From NCBI GenBank assembly GCA_023457255.1, contig JAEWMB010000039.1:73442-137441 (forward strand): a DNA stretch of 64,000 nt, read 5' to 3'. A program made the translations under genes and the position numbers. The notes below the pieces were generated by a model. It did not search any database. It was not told where the DNA came from and saw nothing but the letters and a program-made list of their open reading frames with translations. The DNA comes from Bacillota bacterium. GTDB lineage: Bacteria; Bacillota; Clostridia; Lachnospirales; Lachnospiraceae. Of the stretch, positions 18,040 to 26,880 are shown in pieces (the stretch's first letter is position 1; every line of letters begins with the position of its first letter).

Positions 18040-19389
18040 TTATTGTAATCTCTGCTGCAACTTTTTACTTAGCTCCTCAAAACCCGGCTTGCCAAGCAAA
18101 GCAAACATATTCTTTTTATAGCTTTCTACTCCCGGTTGATCAAACGGATTTACTCCAAGGATATATCCGCTAACTCCACAAGCAAATTCAAAGAAGTAGA
18201 ATAATTCACCTAAGCAAAACTCCGATGGTTCTGCAACATTAATAATAAGATTTGGGACATCGCCATCCGTATGAGCTAATAAAGTTCCCTTCATAGCACT
18301 CTTATTGATGAAATCAACACTCTTGCCTGCGAGGTAGTTAAGACCATCCAAATCAACCTCTTCTTCCTCAAGAAAAACCTCACAAGCGGATTGCTCAAGA
18401 TTCATAACTGTCTCAAATATGGTTCTTTGTCCATCCTGGATAAACTGTCCCATCGAATGCAAATCTGTCGTTAAGTCAACACTTGCAGGGAAGATACCTT
18501 TCTTATCTTTTCCTTCACTCTCACCATATAACTGTTTCCACCACTCCCCAACATAATGCAGTGCCGGTTCATAATTTGCAAGAATTTCAATACTCTTACC
18601 TTTTCTTAATAAGATGTTCCGTATACTCGCATAAAGCAAGGAATCATTTTCTTCAAACTCCTTATTTAAACAACGCTCTCTCATGCTGGCAGCACCATCC
18701 ATGAGCTGCCTGATATCTGCCCCCGATACCGCAATTGGTAATAAACCAACCGCTGTCAGAACAGAGAAACGGCCTCCAACATCATCCGGTACAATAAAAC
18801 TTTCGTAACCTTCTTCCGTTGCGAGATTCTTTAAAGCACCTCTTACTTGATCCGTCGTCGCATAAATCCTTCTTGCCGCTTCTGTTTTCCCATACTTTTG
18901 GATTAATAATTTCTTAAAGATGCGGAACGCTATTGCCGGCTCTGTAGTTGTGCCTGATTTACTGATGATATTAACGGAAAAATCACGGTCACCGATTACT
19001 TCAATTAAATGAGTTAAGTAAGTACTGCTAATATTGTTTCCAACGTAATAAATTTCAGGCGTTTTACGCACTTCCTTCGATACGGAGTTATAAAAACTAT
19101 GGCGTAAAAATTCAATTGCTGCTCTTGCACCAAGGTACGAACCACCAATACCTATTACAAGCAATACTTCTGAATCTGATTGAATCCTTTTTGCAGATGC
19201 TATAATTCTATCAAATTCTTCTTTATCATAATTTACAGGAAGATCAATCCAACCTAAAAAGTCATTACCTGCACCTGTTTTCTCTAATAAAACCTGTTTT
19301 GCTGCCTCCGCCGTTGTTTTCATGTAACTTAATTCTTCGTTACTAAAAAACTGTTTTGCTATAGAATAGTCAAAGGTTACTTTAGCCAT
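18040..19389 (-). CDS. pgi: Glucose-6-phosphate isomerase
   Basis: This enzyme interconverts glucose 6-phosphate and fructose 6-phosphate in glycolysis. The 449-residue length matches the Gram-positive short form. LVIGIGGSYLGARAAIEFL, the sugar-phosphate binding signature, lies near residue 75; SKSGTTTEPAIAFR follows near residue 145, and a VGGRFSVLTAVGLLPIA block holds the PGI signature. Catalytic Glu and His regions (GESEGKDKKG and DLHSMGQFIQDG) are intact. It is monocistronic, with a strong terminator downstream. Glucose from the cellobiose phosphorylase encoded at 4-6.5 kb would enter here after phosphorylation. Confidence 0.96.
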   Translation of the reverse strand: MAKVTFDYSIAKQFFSNEELSYMKTTAEAAKQVLLEKTGAGNDFLGWIDLPVNYDKEEFDRIIASAKRIQSDSEVLLVIGIGGSYLGARAAIEFLRHSFYNSVSKEVRKTPEIYYVGNNISSTYLTHLIEVIGDRDFSVNIISKSGTTTEPAIAFRIFKKLLIQKYGKTEAARRIYATTDQVRGALKNLATEEGYESFIVPDDVGGRFSVLTAVGLLPIAVSGADIRQLMDGAASMRERCLNKEFEENDSLLYASIRNILLRKGKSIEILANYEPALHYVGEWWKQLYGESEGKDKKGIFPASVDLTTDLHSMGQFIQDGQRTIFETVMNLEQSACEVFLEEEEVDLDGLNYLAGKSVDFINKSAMKGTLLAHTDGDVPNLIINVAEPSEFCLGELFYFFEFACGVSGYILGVNPFDQPGVESYKKNMFALLGKPGFEELSKKLQQRLQ

Positions 19390-19657
19390 ACCATACTACA
19401 CTCCTCACCTATGTATTTACAGAATTTCATTTCCAAAAGCTTTGAACATTGTCTCCTGTGAAGCACTATCATTAAAAGGATTCCCTTTTCTTCACGAAAC
19501 CTATTCGTGATAACGCTAGTATAAACATGACTATTTTACCATTCCTATAGTGCGTTTTCAAGGTTTTCGTAAATTTTCACAAATTATTTCTCCATAAATT
19601 GTATTAGTTTCGAAAATAACTTCAAAAATTTACACAAAAACCCTGAAATAGCATTGC

Positions 19658-21385
19658 TTACATAAAAAACTCCCTTAATACTTCCTCTATCAACTCATCA
19701 TCTTCCTTGCTTGTTGCAATGCAATCACCGGCTTCCTGTCTGGCTTCATTTGCCTTCTCCATAAACTGCTTAAGAGCAACTCTATCTTCCGCCTTTTGTT
19801 TTACAAGTTCATCAATAATATCTTGAGCAGCCTCATAATTCGTTTCTGTTTGCTTGCTTGCACTATTGAACGCCTTTAATTTTTTTTCTTCTTCCAATTG
19901 AGCCTGATTCCTTTGTTTCTCTTCTTTTAGTCTCATCTTTTCTTTATAAGCCTTTTGAGAAATTTTTGAAGCATTTGATTTCTCTTCTTTCCTTTTGATG
20001 CCTGCATTTGGATTTGAGGCCCTTGCTATTTTCTCCTGAAGTTTTGATTCTTTCGCCTTAATTTTTTCTTGCTTATGGATATACTTTGAAATCTTAGCAT
20101 CTTCTTTTGCTTTTATCTTAGCAAGTCGATTTTCTTCTTTCCGATTAGTCTTTTCTTGCTTAATCGCAGCCTTTTGATTAATATTGGCTTGCTTTTTCTC
20201 TTCCTTGTCTTGTTGTTTCACTAACAGAGCTTGTTGTTTCATTTCCTGCTGCTTTTCTTTTTGCTCTTTTTTTGCAAGCTTTGCATCGATCTTAGCTTGC
20301 TTTTTATTAAGCTTTTCTTGTTCCTTCTCTTCCTTTTTTGCAAGCTTTTCTTGTCTCTCTTCATGGTAAGCCTGTAACTTTGCCTGCTCCAGTTCTTCTT
20401 TCTTCTGAAGTTTTTCTTGCTTGAAGGCTTCTTTTAAGATCAACTTTTCATTTTTCTTTTCAAATCTTACCTTCTTTTTGTCTTCTTTTTTCTTTTCTTT
20501 CGCGGATTCCTTTGATAAAGCTTCTAATCTCTTTTTCTCTTCTTTAAGCTCCTTTTCTCTTTCTAATTCCATGGTTTTTAAAAGTTTCAACTGACTTTTT
20601 TGCTCTTTTATTTCACTTTTTTTCTCAGTCTCAGCAGTGAAAGAAGTATTTTTTGAAAGGGCTTGCTTTACCACCACAGGTTTTGGATTTGCCAATTTAA
20701 CCGGTGTCGCTAATAAAGTTTCTTCCACTTCCCATTTAGCCTCAGTCAGCCGTTTTGCCGGCTCAGAGTCCTGTAAGGTAGCTGCGGTCAGAGAGGTGGC
20801 ACTGTTCATCTCATAGAGATACTCCCGTCTTGTCTGCTTTCGGATTTCGGCATTCAAATGTTCCTGTTCCATACGAACCTTAAGATAATTTTCAAAATAG
20901 TCCTTTAGGTTCAGGCGTAATAATTGCTTATGAGCAGGGATATTCACAACGTTATCCACAATATTTACAATAATAGCTGTCCAAGCACCAACAAAGAATG
21001 TGAATAAAACGCGTCCTGCTCCACAATGATAGACAAGCCCTGAAATACCTGCAAATGTTCCTGTTACAAGACATAAAGTAATAGTTTGTCCACTTAAATT
21101 CTCCCATGTGGATAACAATATTCCACAGAATTTACTTCTATTCACATGCTTGTCCACAAAAATATCCACGTTATTCACACCGATTTTTAGTTGATATGAT
21201 GTTTCAAATCGTAGCTTCATGTTCTTCATCCAATTTGTATTCGTCGTGGCCATCGATTCCGAGGCTCGAATTAATCTTACATACCCATACAGCAGGCTGC
21301 ATTTCATCAGTACTCCAATGCAACAGATCCCGCCCATGATGTACAAGAACGTATAATTATCGTAAAAACTCTCGATGAACTTCAT
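19658..21385 (-). CDS. Membrane protein with long Lys/Glu/Gln-rich coiled coil, function unknown
   Basis: This 575-residue protein has an N-terminal helix (about residues 13-38, FLYIMGGICCIGVLMKCSLLYGYVRLI), a loop, then two hydrophobic segments (about 98-118 and 122-145). From about residue 235 to 510 it is almost entirely Lys, Glu, Gln, Ala and Leu in heptad-like blocks such as KKEEKEQEKLNKKQAKID, a strongly predicted coiled coil or single alpha-helix. The tail (about 515-575) is acidic with LIEEVLREFFM. The N-terminal part resembles uncharacterised Lachnospiraceae membrane proteins. It is flanked by pgi and an rRNA methylase without obvious link. Low-complexity composition will produce many false similarity hits. 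Function unknown; a scaffold from membrane to cytoplasm is conceivable. Confidence 0.8.
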   Translation of the reverse strand: MKFIESFYDNYTFLYIMGGICCIGVLMKCSLLYGYVRLIRASESMATTNTNWMKNMKLRFETSYQLKIGVNNVDIFVDKHVNRSKFCGILLSTWENLSGQTITLCLVTGTFAGISGLVYHCGAGRVLFTFFVGAWTAIIVNIVDNVVNIPAHKQLLRLNLKDYFENYLKVRMEQEHLNAEIRKQTRREYLYEMNSATSLTAATLQDSEPAKRLTEAKWEVEETLLATPVKLANPKPVVVKQALSKNTSFTAETEKKSEIKEQKSQLKLLKTMELEREKELKEEKKRLEALSKESAKEKKKEDKKKVRFEKKNEKLILKEAFKQEKLQKKEELEQAKLQAYHEERQEKLAKKEEKEQEKLNKKQAKIDAKLAKKEQKEKQQEMKQQALLVKQQDKEEKKQANINQKAAIKQEKTNRKEENRLAKIKAKEDAKISKYIHKQEKIKAKESKLQEKIARASNPNAGIKRKEEKSNASKISQKAYKEKMRLKEEKQRNQAQLEEEKKLKAFNSASKQTETNYEAAQDIIDELVKQKAEDRVALKQFMEKANEARQEAGDCIATSKEDDELIEEVLREFFM

Positions 21386-21708
21386 GGTGGTTTGTCCTTT
21401 CCATTATTTTACATTTATTATATCGAAAAATTCTCTCTTTGAAAAGTTAAACCGCTAGTCACAGTTTGACAAAACGTGACTACCGGGCATTTTTCATGTA
21501 CAAAAAATAAGAGTAAGATACAAAAAATCAGGACAATCTTCCATCGATTCCATAAGAAAGCTATAGTTTTTTTACTAAAAAAGAAGCATTTACCATAGAC
21601 AAACTGCATATCTAATGGATAAATGCTCTCTAAATTTAATTAAACTTAGAACTTTTAATACTTTATCAGATATTTTACGATAAAAAATCAGTAATTCCGT
21701 AAATATCT

Positions 21709-22503
21709 TTATTGATTGCGGATTTGCCGATAAGATTCATACATTAGCACCGCTGCTGCAATCGCCGCATTCAGGGATTCTACATTCCCTTCCATCGGTA
21801 TTTTTATTCTCTGTGTGGAACATAAAGCAGCTTTATCACTTAACCCATTTGCTTCATTTCCAATCAGAATCGCAGATTTTCCTTGGTATGAAACTTTATC
21901 ATACCATACCGCACCTTGCAGGTGAGCCGCATAAATCTCAATTCCTTCCTGTTTGACTTGGCTTAAACATTCATAAAAGTCTTCTGCATAAAAAAATGGT
22001 ACCCGGAATATAGCTCCCATAGTAGAACGAATTACCTTTGGATTAAAGATATCAACACTCTCTTTACTAAGTATGATACCAGCCATACCAACGCCTTCTG
22101 CCGTTCTTACCATAGTACCCAAATTTCCCGGATCTCTGATATCTTCTAGTAAAAGCAATCGAATAGAATCTCCGGAAATCATATCGCTTAGGGAATAAAC
22201 CGGCTGTTTTACAATCGCTAGTATCCCTTGAGGAGTTACGGTTTCTGATGCTTCCTTCATGACTGGATCTGATACCACTTCAAAATCCAAATCTTTTAAG
22301 TACACAGGGCTTTGCTTTGCATACTGCTGATAATAACTGTCTGCCAGGTATACCTTCTCTATTAGGTTTCTCTTCTGGCTGGCAGCTTCCTCAAACATTT
22401 TCTTTCCTTCACAGACAAATACCCGTTGCTCGTTCCTGGCCTTACTCTGCCTTTGAAGTTTCAATAAGTTTTTGATTTGACTATTCGATGAACTGGTAAT
22501 CAT
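21709..22503 (-). CDS. TrmH/SpoU-family RNA 2'-O-methyltransferase
   Basis: This 264-residue protein is a predicted 2'-O-ribose methylase of rRNA or tRNA, using S-adenosylmethionine through a trefoil knot. An N-terminal substrate-binding domain (VFVCEGKKMFEEA near residue 28) is followed by the three SpoU motifs: DIRDPGNLGTMVRTAEGVG (about 130-148), LLIGNEANGLS (about 215), and IPMEGNVESLNAAIAAAVLMYE (about 235-256), which forms the knot and cofactor site. It resembles the YsgA/RlmB-like group in Firmicutes; the target nucleotide cannot be decided here. It follows prfA by 180 bp on the same strand. Confidence 0.92.
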   Translation of the reverse strand: MITSSSNSQIKNLLKLQRQSKARNEQRVFVCEGKKMFEEAASQKRNLIEKVYLADSYYQQYAKQSPVYLKDLDFEVVSDPVMKEASETVTPQGILAIVKQPVYSLSDMISGDSIRLLLLEDIRDPGNLGTMVRTAEGVGMAGIILSKESVDIFNPKVIRSTMGAIFRVPFFYAEDFYECLSQVKQEGIEIYAAHLQGAVWYDKVSYQGKSAILIGNEANGLSDKAALCSTQRIKIPMEGNVESLNAAIAAAVLMYESYRQIRNQ

Positions 22504-22683
22504 ATACTCCCCGTTTCTTTGCTTTCACATCTTTTATAAGAGGATGAGATCCTTTGTCACATACAGCGGCTATTGGTAAAACATCGGCAAGGTTCCCTGC
22601 ACGATCCCTGCCGGGAAACCTAAAGCAATCTATAAATAATAACATGAAACTAATTTCTATTTTAATACTTACTTCTTTTGATA

Positions 22684-23760
22684 TTAATATTCTTCCTGCA
22701 TGTTAGAAAGCTTTGCTGCCTGATCGGCTGCTGTTAAGCTATCAATTATTTCTTGTAAATCACCATTCATTATGTCATCCAAACGATGGCTGGTAAGCTT
22801 AATTCTATGATCTGTGCATCGTCCTTGCGGGAAATTATAGGTACGTATTTTCTCGGAACGGTCCCCTGTTCCCACCTGACTTTTTCTTGCCGCAGCTTCT
22901 GCATCATGCGCTTTTTCAAGTTCTAACTCATATAATCTTGCACGTAATACTTTTAACGCTTTATCACGGTTCTTTAACTGGGATTTTTCATCCTGACAAG
23001 ATATTACGATACCAGTCGGCATATGGGTTAATCGCACGGCAGAATCGGTGGTATTAACACACTGGCCACCATTACCAGAGGAACGGAATACATCAAACCG
23101 GCAATCGTTCATATTAAGTTCTACGTCAACTTCCTCTGCCTCCGGCATAATAGCAACGGTTACTGTTGAAGTATGAATTCTTCCGCCGGACTCTGTTACC
23201 GGGATTCTTTGTACACGGTGAACTCCACTTTCATACTTGAGCTTAGAATAAGCACCCTGACCATTAATCATAAAAATTACTTCTTTAAAACCACCGATGC
23301 CGTTTTCATTTAAGTTCATCATATCAATTTTCCAACGCATTGTTTCTGCATATTTGGAGTACATACGGAAGAGTTCCGCTGCAAATAAAGCAGCCTCATC
23401 TCCGCCGGCACCTCCTCTGATCTCAACAATAACGTTCTTCGAATCATTCGGATCCTTTGGAAGTAATAAAATCTTTAATTGTTCTTCAATCACTGCCAGA
23501 TTTGCCTTGCTGGTCTGTAATTCTTCCTTTGCAAGTTCACGCATTTCTTCATCGCTTTCTTCTTCTAACAGCTCTAAACTTTCTTCAATATTTTTCTTGG
23601 TTTGTTTATACTCAAGATATTTGTCTACAATTTCACCAAGGTCATTCTGCTCTTTCATTAATTTACGAAATCTTGCCTGGTCATTCGTTACCGTTGGTTC
23701 ATTTAATTCATTCTGAATTTCCTGGAATCGGATTAATAGATCTTCTAATTTATCAAACAT
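22684..23760 (-). CDS. prfA: Peptide chain release factor 1
   Basis: RF1 reads UAA and UAG stop codons and triggers release of the finished peptide. The 358-residue protein has the RF1-specific PXT tripeptide as PVT in RIPVTESGGRIHTST (near residue 185), whereas RF2 would have SPF. The GGQ motif lies in SSGNGGQCVNTTDSAVRL near residue 230; its Gln is methylated by the product of prmC, encoded immediately upstream in the operon. The N-terminal domain is helical and acidic as in the family. Gene order prmC-prfA behind rho, rpmE and DUF1385 is the common Lachnospiraceae arrangement. Confidence 0.97.
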   Translation of the reverse strand: MFDKLEDLLIRFQEIQNELNEPTVTNDQARFRKLMKEQNDLGEIVDKYLEYKQTKKNIEESLELLEEESDEEMRELAKEELQTSKANLAVIEEQLKILLLPKDPNDSKNVIVEIRGGAGGDEAALFAAELFRMYSKYAETMRWKIDMMNLNENGIGGFKEVIFMINGQGAYSKLKYESGVHRVQRIPVTESGGRIHTSTVTVAIMPEAEEVDVELNMNDCRFDVFRSSGNGGQCVNTTDSAVRLTHMPTGIVISCQDEKSQLKNRDKALKVLRARLYELELEKAHDAEAAARKSQVGTGDRSEKIRTYNFPQGRCTDHRIKLTSHRLDDIMNGDLQEIIDSLTAADQAAKLSNMQEEY

Positions 23761-24044
23761 GTTTACCTCTATTCTGCGCTTTACGCTTTTTTATTAACAC
23801 TGGTACCGTTATACTACCGCACAAATATCCAGTTCAAACTTTTATAGTTGTATTAATATAATCCCATTCTATAATACTCTTTGCATACCGCAACTGCATA
23901 TTAAACGCTAGAGTTTAAATGCCTTTTATTTCTGCATCTTCCTATCTAGTATTTCATGGGTAACATCTTTTATATCCGTTTGCGCAGCTAGAGAAAAACC
24001 ATCTCTATGCTTATAACATCACTCATAACTTAACTTTTGCTCCT

Positions 24045-24893
24045 TTATTTGATTTCACCCTCATAGACTGCACTAACCACACGGTCTAAACCAGAATAGT
24101 CCTTTACTACATTTATTTGGGTAAATCCATTCTGACTTAATAAGTCACTCACCGATGCTGCTTGATTACAACCAATTTCTAAATAAATTCTTCCATTGGT
24201 ATTTAAAAATCTTCTTGATTCTTTGGCTAAAATCCGATAGAACTTTAATCCATCCACATCACCATCAAGAGCTAATCTTGGTTCATAATCCTTTACTTCT
24301 GGCATTAGGCCTTCAATAACCTCTGACTCGATATAGGGAGGATTGGAAACTATCACATCATAGGTTCCGGAAATATTAGAAAACATATCACTAGGAAAAT
24401 AGCTAACCAAAACCTCGTTGGCTCTTGCATTTTCTTTTGCCACTGTAATTGCCTCTTCAGAAATATCAACAGCTACTGCCTTTTTTAAATCTCCAAATTT
24501 TGCAAGACTTACAATAATACACCCGGAACCCGTACATAGCTCCAGAATCTCCTTGTTCTTGCTCACTTTTAAAACTTCTTCTACCAGTCTCTCCGTATCT
24601 TGTCTCGGTATTAATACAGATTCATTGACACGAAAAGAAAGCCCCATAAATTCCTGGCTTCCAGTAAGATACTGCAGAGGAATATGCAAGGCTCTCTTTT
24701 TTAGAAGCCGCTGATAGTATTCATAAGATTCTATCGGCATATCTTCTTTCGCCCGAATCATATAATCAACTCGTCTAAGCCCGGTCACATGCTCTAACAG
24801 GTACCAAGCGTCTAATTCCGCATCACAGATGTTTACCGCCTGAAGAAGGACACCTCCCTCTCTCAAGGCACTTTCATAGGTTATTCTTGACAT
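24045..24893 (-). CDS. prmC: Release factor glutamine N5-methyltransferase
   Basis: PrmC methylates the Gln of the GGQ motif in release factors, including RF1 encoded next. The 282-residue protein has a helical N-terminal substrate domain, then a class I methyltransferase fold: LELCTGSGCIIVSLAKF (SAM-binding motif I, near residue 113), AVDISEEAITVAKENA, and the signature NPPYIE (near residue 187), which binds the glutamine side chain. The start at 24893 is chosen because AAGGG lies 6 nt before it; the ATG two codons upstream would abut that site. It begins 24 bp after the DUF1385 gene. Confidence 0.95.
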   Translation of the reverse strand: MSRITYESALREGGVLLQAVNICDAELDAWYLLEHVTGLRRVDYMIRAKEDMPIESYEYYQRLLKKRALHIPLQYLTGSQEFMGLSFRVNESVLIPRQDTERLVEEVLKVSKNKEILELCTGSGCIIVSLAKFGDLKKAVAVDISEEAITVAKENARANEVLVSYFPSDMFSNISGTYDVIVSNPPYIESEVIEGLMPEVKDYEPRLALDGDVDGLKFYRILAKESRRFLNTNGRIYLEIGCNQAASVSDLLSQNGFTQINVVKDYSGLDRVVSAVYEGEIK

Positions 24894-24917
24894 TCTCATC
24901 CCTTACTATTTTCTATC

Positions 24918-26381
24918 TTAAGCATCCTTCCCTGAAGAAAAATACTTATCCAGAGCACGTAAAATTTCATCCTCTTCTTCCTCTGCAGGTTCCAGTGAAG
25001 CCGCAATCTCAGTAGAACTTAACACAGCCTGTTCCATATTGCGTGCACGCTCTTTTAACTTGCTTTGCTTTTCCTCTGCTGCCATTTCAGGCTTCTCATA
25101 TAAAAGTTTATCCAAATTCTTAAACTCCTCCAGAGAATCGTCTTTTCTGACAAGTGTTTCGTTATAATTATACTTACCGTTTTGACGGTCAATATTTTCT
25201 TTGGACTGGATTCCTTCTTTTTTCTCATCCTTTCCTGCTGGATGAGTGGCATTACTTTTTGAATTTCTTTTATTAGAGACTACAGAAGCTTGCTTTAGTT
25301 TCTTCTCAACTTGGTTCGTTTCACTTTTTAAATTATTAATACTTAACTCTTCCATACCCGCTGCAATTACTTCTGCCTTTATATCCTCAGAATCCTCTTT
25401 TACCTTTTGATTTGATTTTCCATTATTTTTCCCGTTTTTATTGGTATTTCGATTCTTATCGGCATATTTTCTCTTTGACCCCTTTTGCTTCATTCCATCA
25501 AGATATCCCTGCCAATCAAATACCGCATCCACCGATGCAATTGCTACTTCAATCATGCTATCATCAGGTTCTTTGGTTGTAAGCCGCTGCATTAACATTC
25601 CCGGTGCACTAATAATTGTAACTAATGCATTGTCATGACTTCCGGCATAACGTATTAATTCATACGAAACACCAGCAACAACCGGAATTAACAACACTCT
25701 TAATACAACTCGCAGCCAGATTTGGTCTACTCGTATAAATAAAAACACAATAATACTAACAAATGCTACAAATAAGATAAAGCTGGTCCCGCATCTTTTA
25801 TGTTTTCTCGACTGCTTTCTCACGTTTGATACGGATAAATCATATCCGCGTTCGATGCAGTTAATTGTCTTATGCTCTGCCCCATGATACATAAAAGTAC
25901 GGTTAATATCTTTCATGAAAGAGATTGCAACGATATATCCTACTAACAATAATATACGTATCATACCTTCTATAATCCCAAGGACAATAGAAGATGAAAT
26001 AACTTTCGAAAACAGTTCAGATAAAAACATTGGAAGCGCTACAAATAGGCCTATCGCAATACAGACGGAGAATAACACAACGAAGAAGGAAAGCACCCCT
26101 TCTTTTTTCTTAGAGTCTTTTTTAATTTCCTCTTCTTCCTCATAAAAAGAGGCGGAATATGTTAATGCTCTAACACCAAGAATCATAGAGTCTGCAAATG
26201 CAACAACACCTCTAATAATTGGAGCTTTAATTATTTTATTTCCATTTCCGATACCTTGGTATTCCTTAATCTCAACAGCAATTTCATTATCTGGCTTACG
26301 AACAGCTACAGCGTATTGCTCTTTATTTTTCATCATAACGCCTTCTAAAACTGCCTGACCACCAATCCCTGATGATTTCAT
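24918..26381 (-). CDS. DUF1385 (YqhQ-like) membrane protein with charged C-terminal extension
   Basis: This 487-residue protein has the DUF1385 start GIGGQAVLEGVMMK, followed by PIIRGVVAFADSMILG, two membrane segments (about 100-120 and 130-155), the block MYHGAEHKTINCIERG (near 175), RKHKRCGTSFILFVAF, and further helices (about 210-245). Residues after about 300 are a Lys/Asn/Glu-rich disordered tail of some 185 residues, not part of the domain and variable between species. The family is widespread in Firmicutes and usually encoded beside prmC and prfA, as here; its biochemical role is not known to me. The HxxEH and GxSY elements suggest possible metal or catalytic sites. Confidence 0.92.
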   Translation of the reverse strand: MKSSGIGGQAVLEGVMMKNKEQYAVAVRKPDNEIAVEIKEYQGIGNGNKIIKAPIIRGVVAFADSMILGVRALTYSASFYEEEEEIKKDSKKKEGVLSFFVVLFSVCIAIGLFVALPMFLSELFSKVISSSIVLGIIEGMIRILLLVGYIVAISFMKDINRTFMYHGAEHKTINCIERGYDLSVSNVRKQSRKHKRCGTSFILFVAFVSIIVFLFIRVDQIWLRVVLRVLLIPVVAGVSYELIRYAGSHDNALVTIISAPGMLMQRLTTKEPDDSMIEVAIASVDAVFDWQGYLDGMKQKGSKRKYADKNRNTNKNGKNNGKSNQKVKEDSEDIKAEVIAAGMEELSINNLKSETNQVEKKLKQASVVSNKRNSKSNATHPAGKDEKKEGIQSKENIDRQNGKYNYNETLVRKDDSLEEFKNLDKLLYEKPEMAAEEKQSKLKERARNMEQAVLSSTEIAASLEPAEEEEDEILRALDKYFSSGKDA

Positions 26382-26448
26382 TTACATCCCTCTTTCCTGC
26401 CATGTTTTTACCTGAGTTTGGCATCCCATATATTTACAATTTAAAAAT

Positions 26449-26474
26449 AGGTTGAGATTATACAACCTCAACCT
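26449..26474 (-). terminator. Terminator after rpmE
   Basis: AGGTTGAG (26449-26456) pairs with CTCAACCT (26467-26474); on the minus strand the stem is followed by ATTTTTAAA. It lies 26 bp behind the L31 stop codon and may reduce transcription into the DUF1385 gene. Confidence 0.75.
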
Positions 26475-26499
26475 GATTTTATGCAATATTATCTCTAAA

Positions 26500-26703
26500 C
26501 TAGTTGTTTAAACCGTATTTACGGTTGAACTTGTCAATTGCACCACGAGCAGCAGCAGTTTTCTGCTGGCCTGTGTAGAAAGAATGGCACTTTGAACAAA
26601 CTTCCACGTGGATCTCTGGCTTAGTAGATCCAGTTACGAACTCATTACCGCAGTTACATGTAACCTTTGCCTGATAGTACTTTGGTTGAATAGCTTCTTG
26701 CAT
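26500..26703 (-). CDS. rpmE: 50S ribosomal protein L31 (zinc-binding form)
   Basis: L31 is a small protein of the large ribosomal subunit that bridges to the head of the small subunit. The 67-residue protein has the zinc-binding Cys set of the C+ form: Cys at CNCGNEF and at EVCSKCHSFYTG. It also has VTGSTKPEIHVE between them, as in the family. The ATG at 26703 is used, with a GAGAGGTG site; a GTG 9 bp upstream overlaps that site and is unlikely. It is encoded directly after rho, a conserved order in Firmicutes. A terminator follows. Confidence 0.97.
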   Translation of the reverse strand: MQEAIQPKYYQAKVTCNCGNEFVTGSTKPEIHVEVCSKCHSFYTGQQKTAAARGAIDKFNRKYGLNN

Positions 26704-26880
26704 TATTTTCACCTCTCTATATCCGATTCCTATGATAGTTCCTCTTCAACAAAGAGGAAACTTGTTCATTCAAATAAACAGCTTTCTTATTATAGCATAC
26801 GACTATTAAGAATGCAATACCTATTCTTTATTTTATCGTTTACCGAACTAAATTAATGCCATATATTGTCTCTGGATATA

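Noticed and set aside
21418..21609. 63-codon hydrophobic minus-strand frame upstream of the coiled-coil gene region
   Set aside because: No ribosome site was found and the hydrophobic stretch is what AT-rich noncoding DNA yields by chance.
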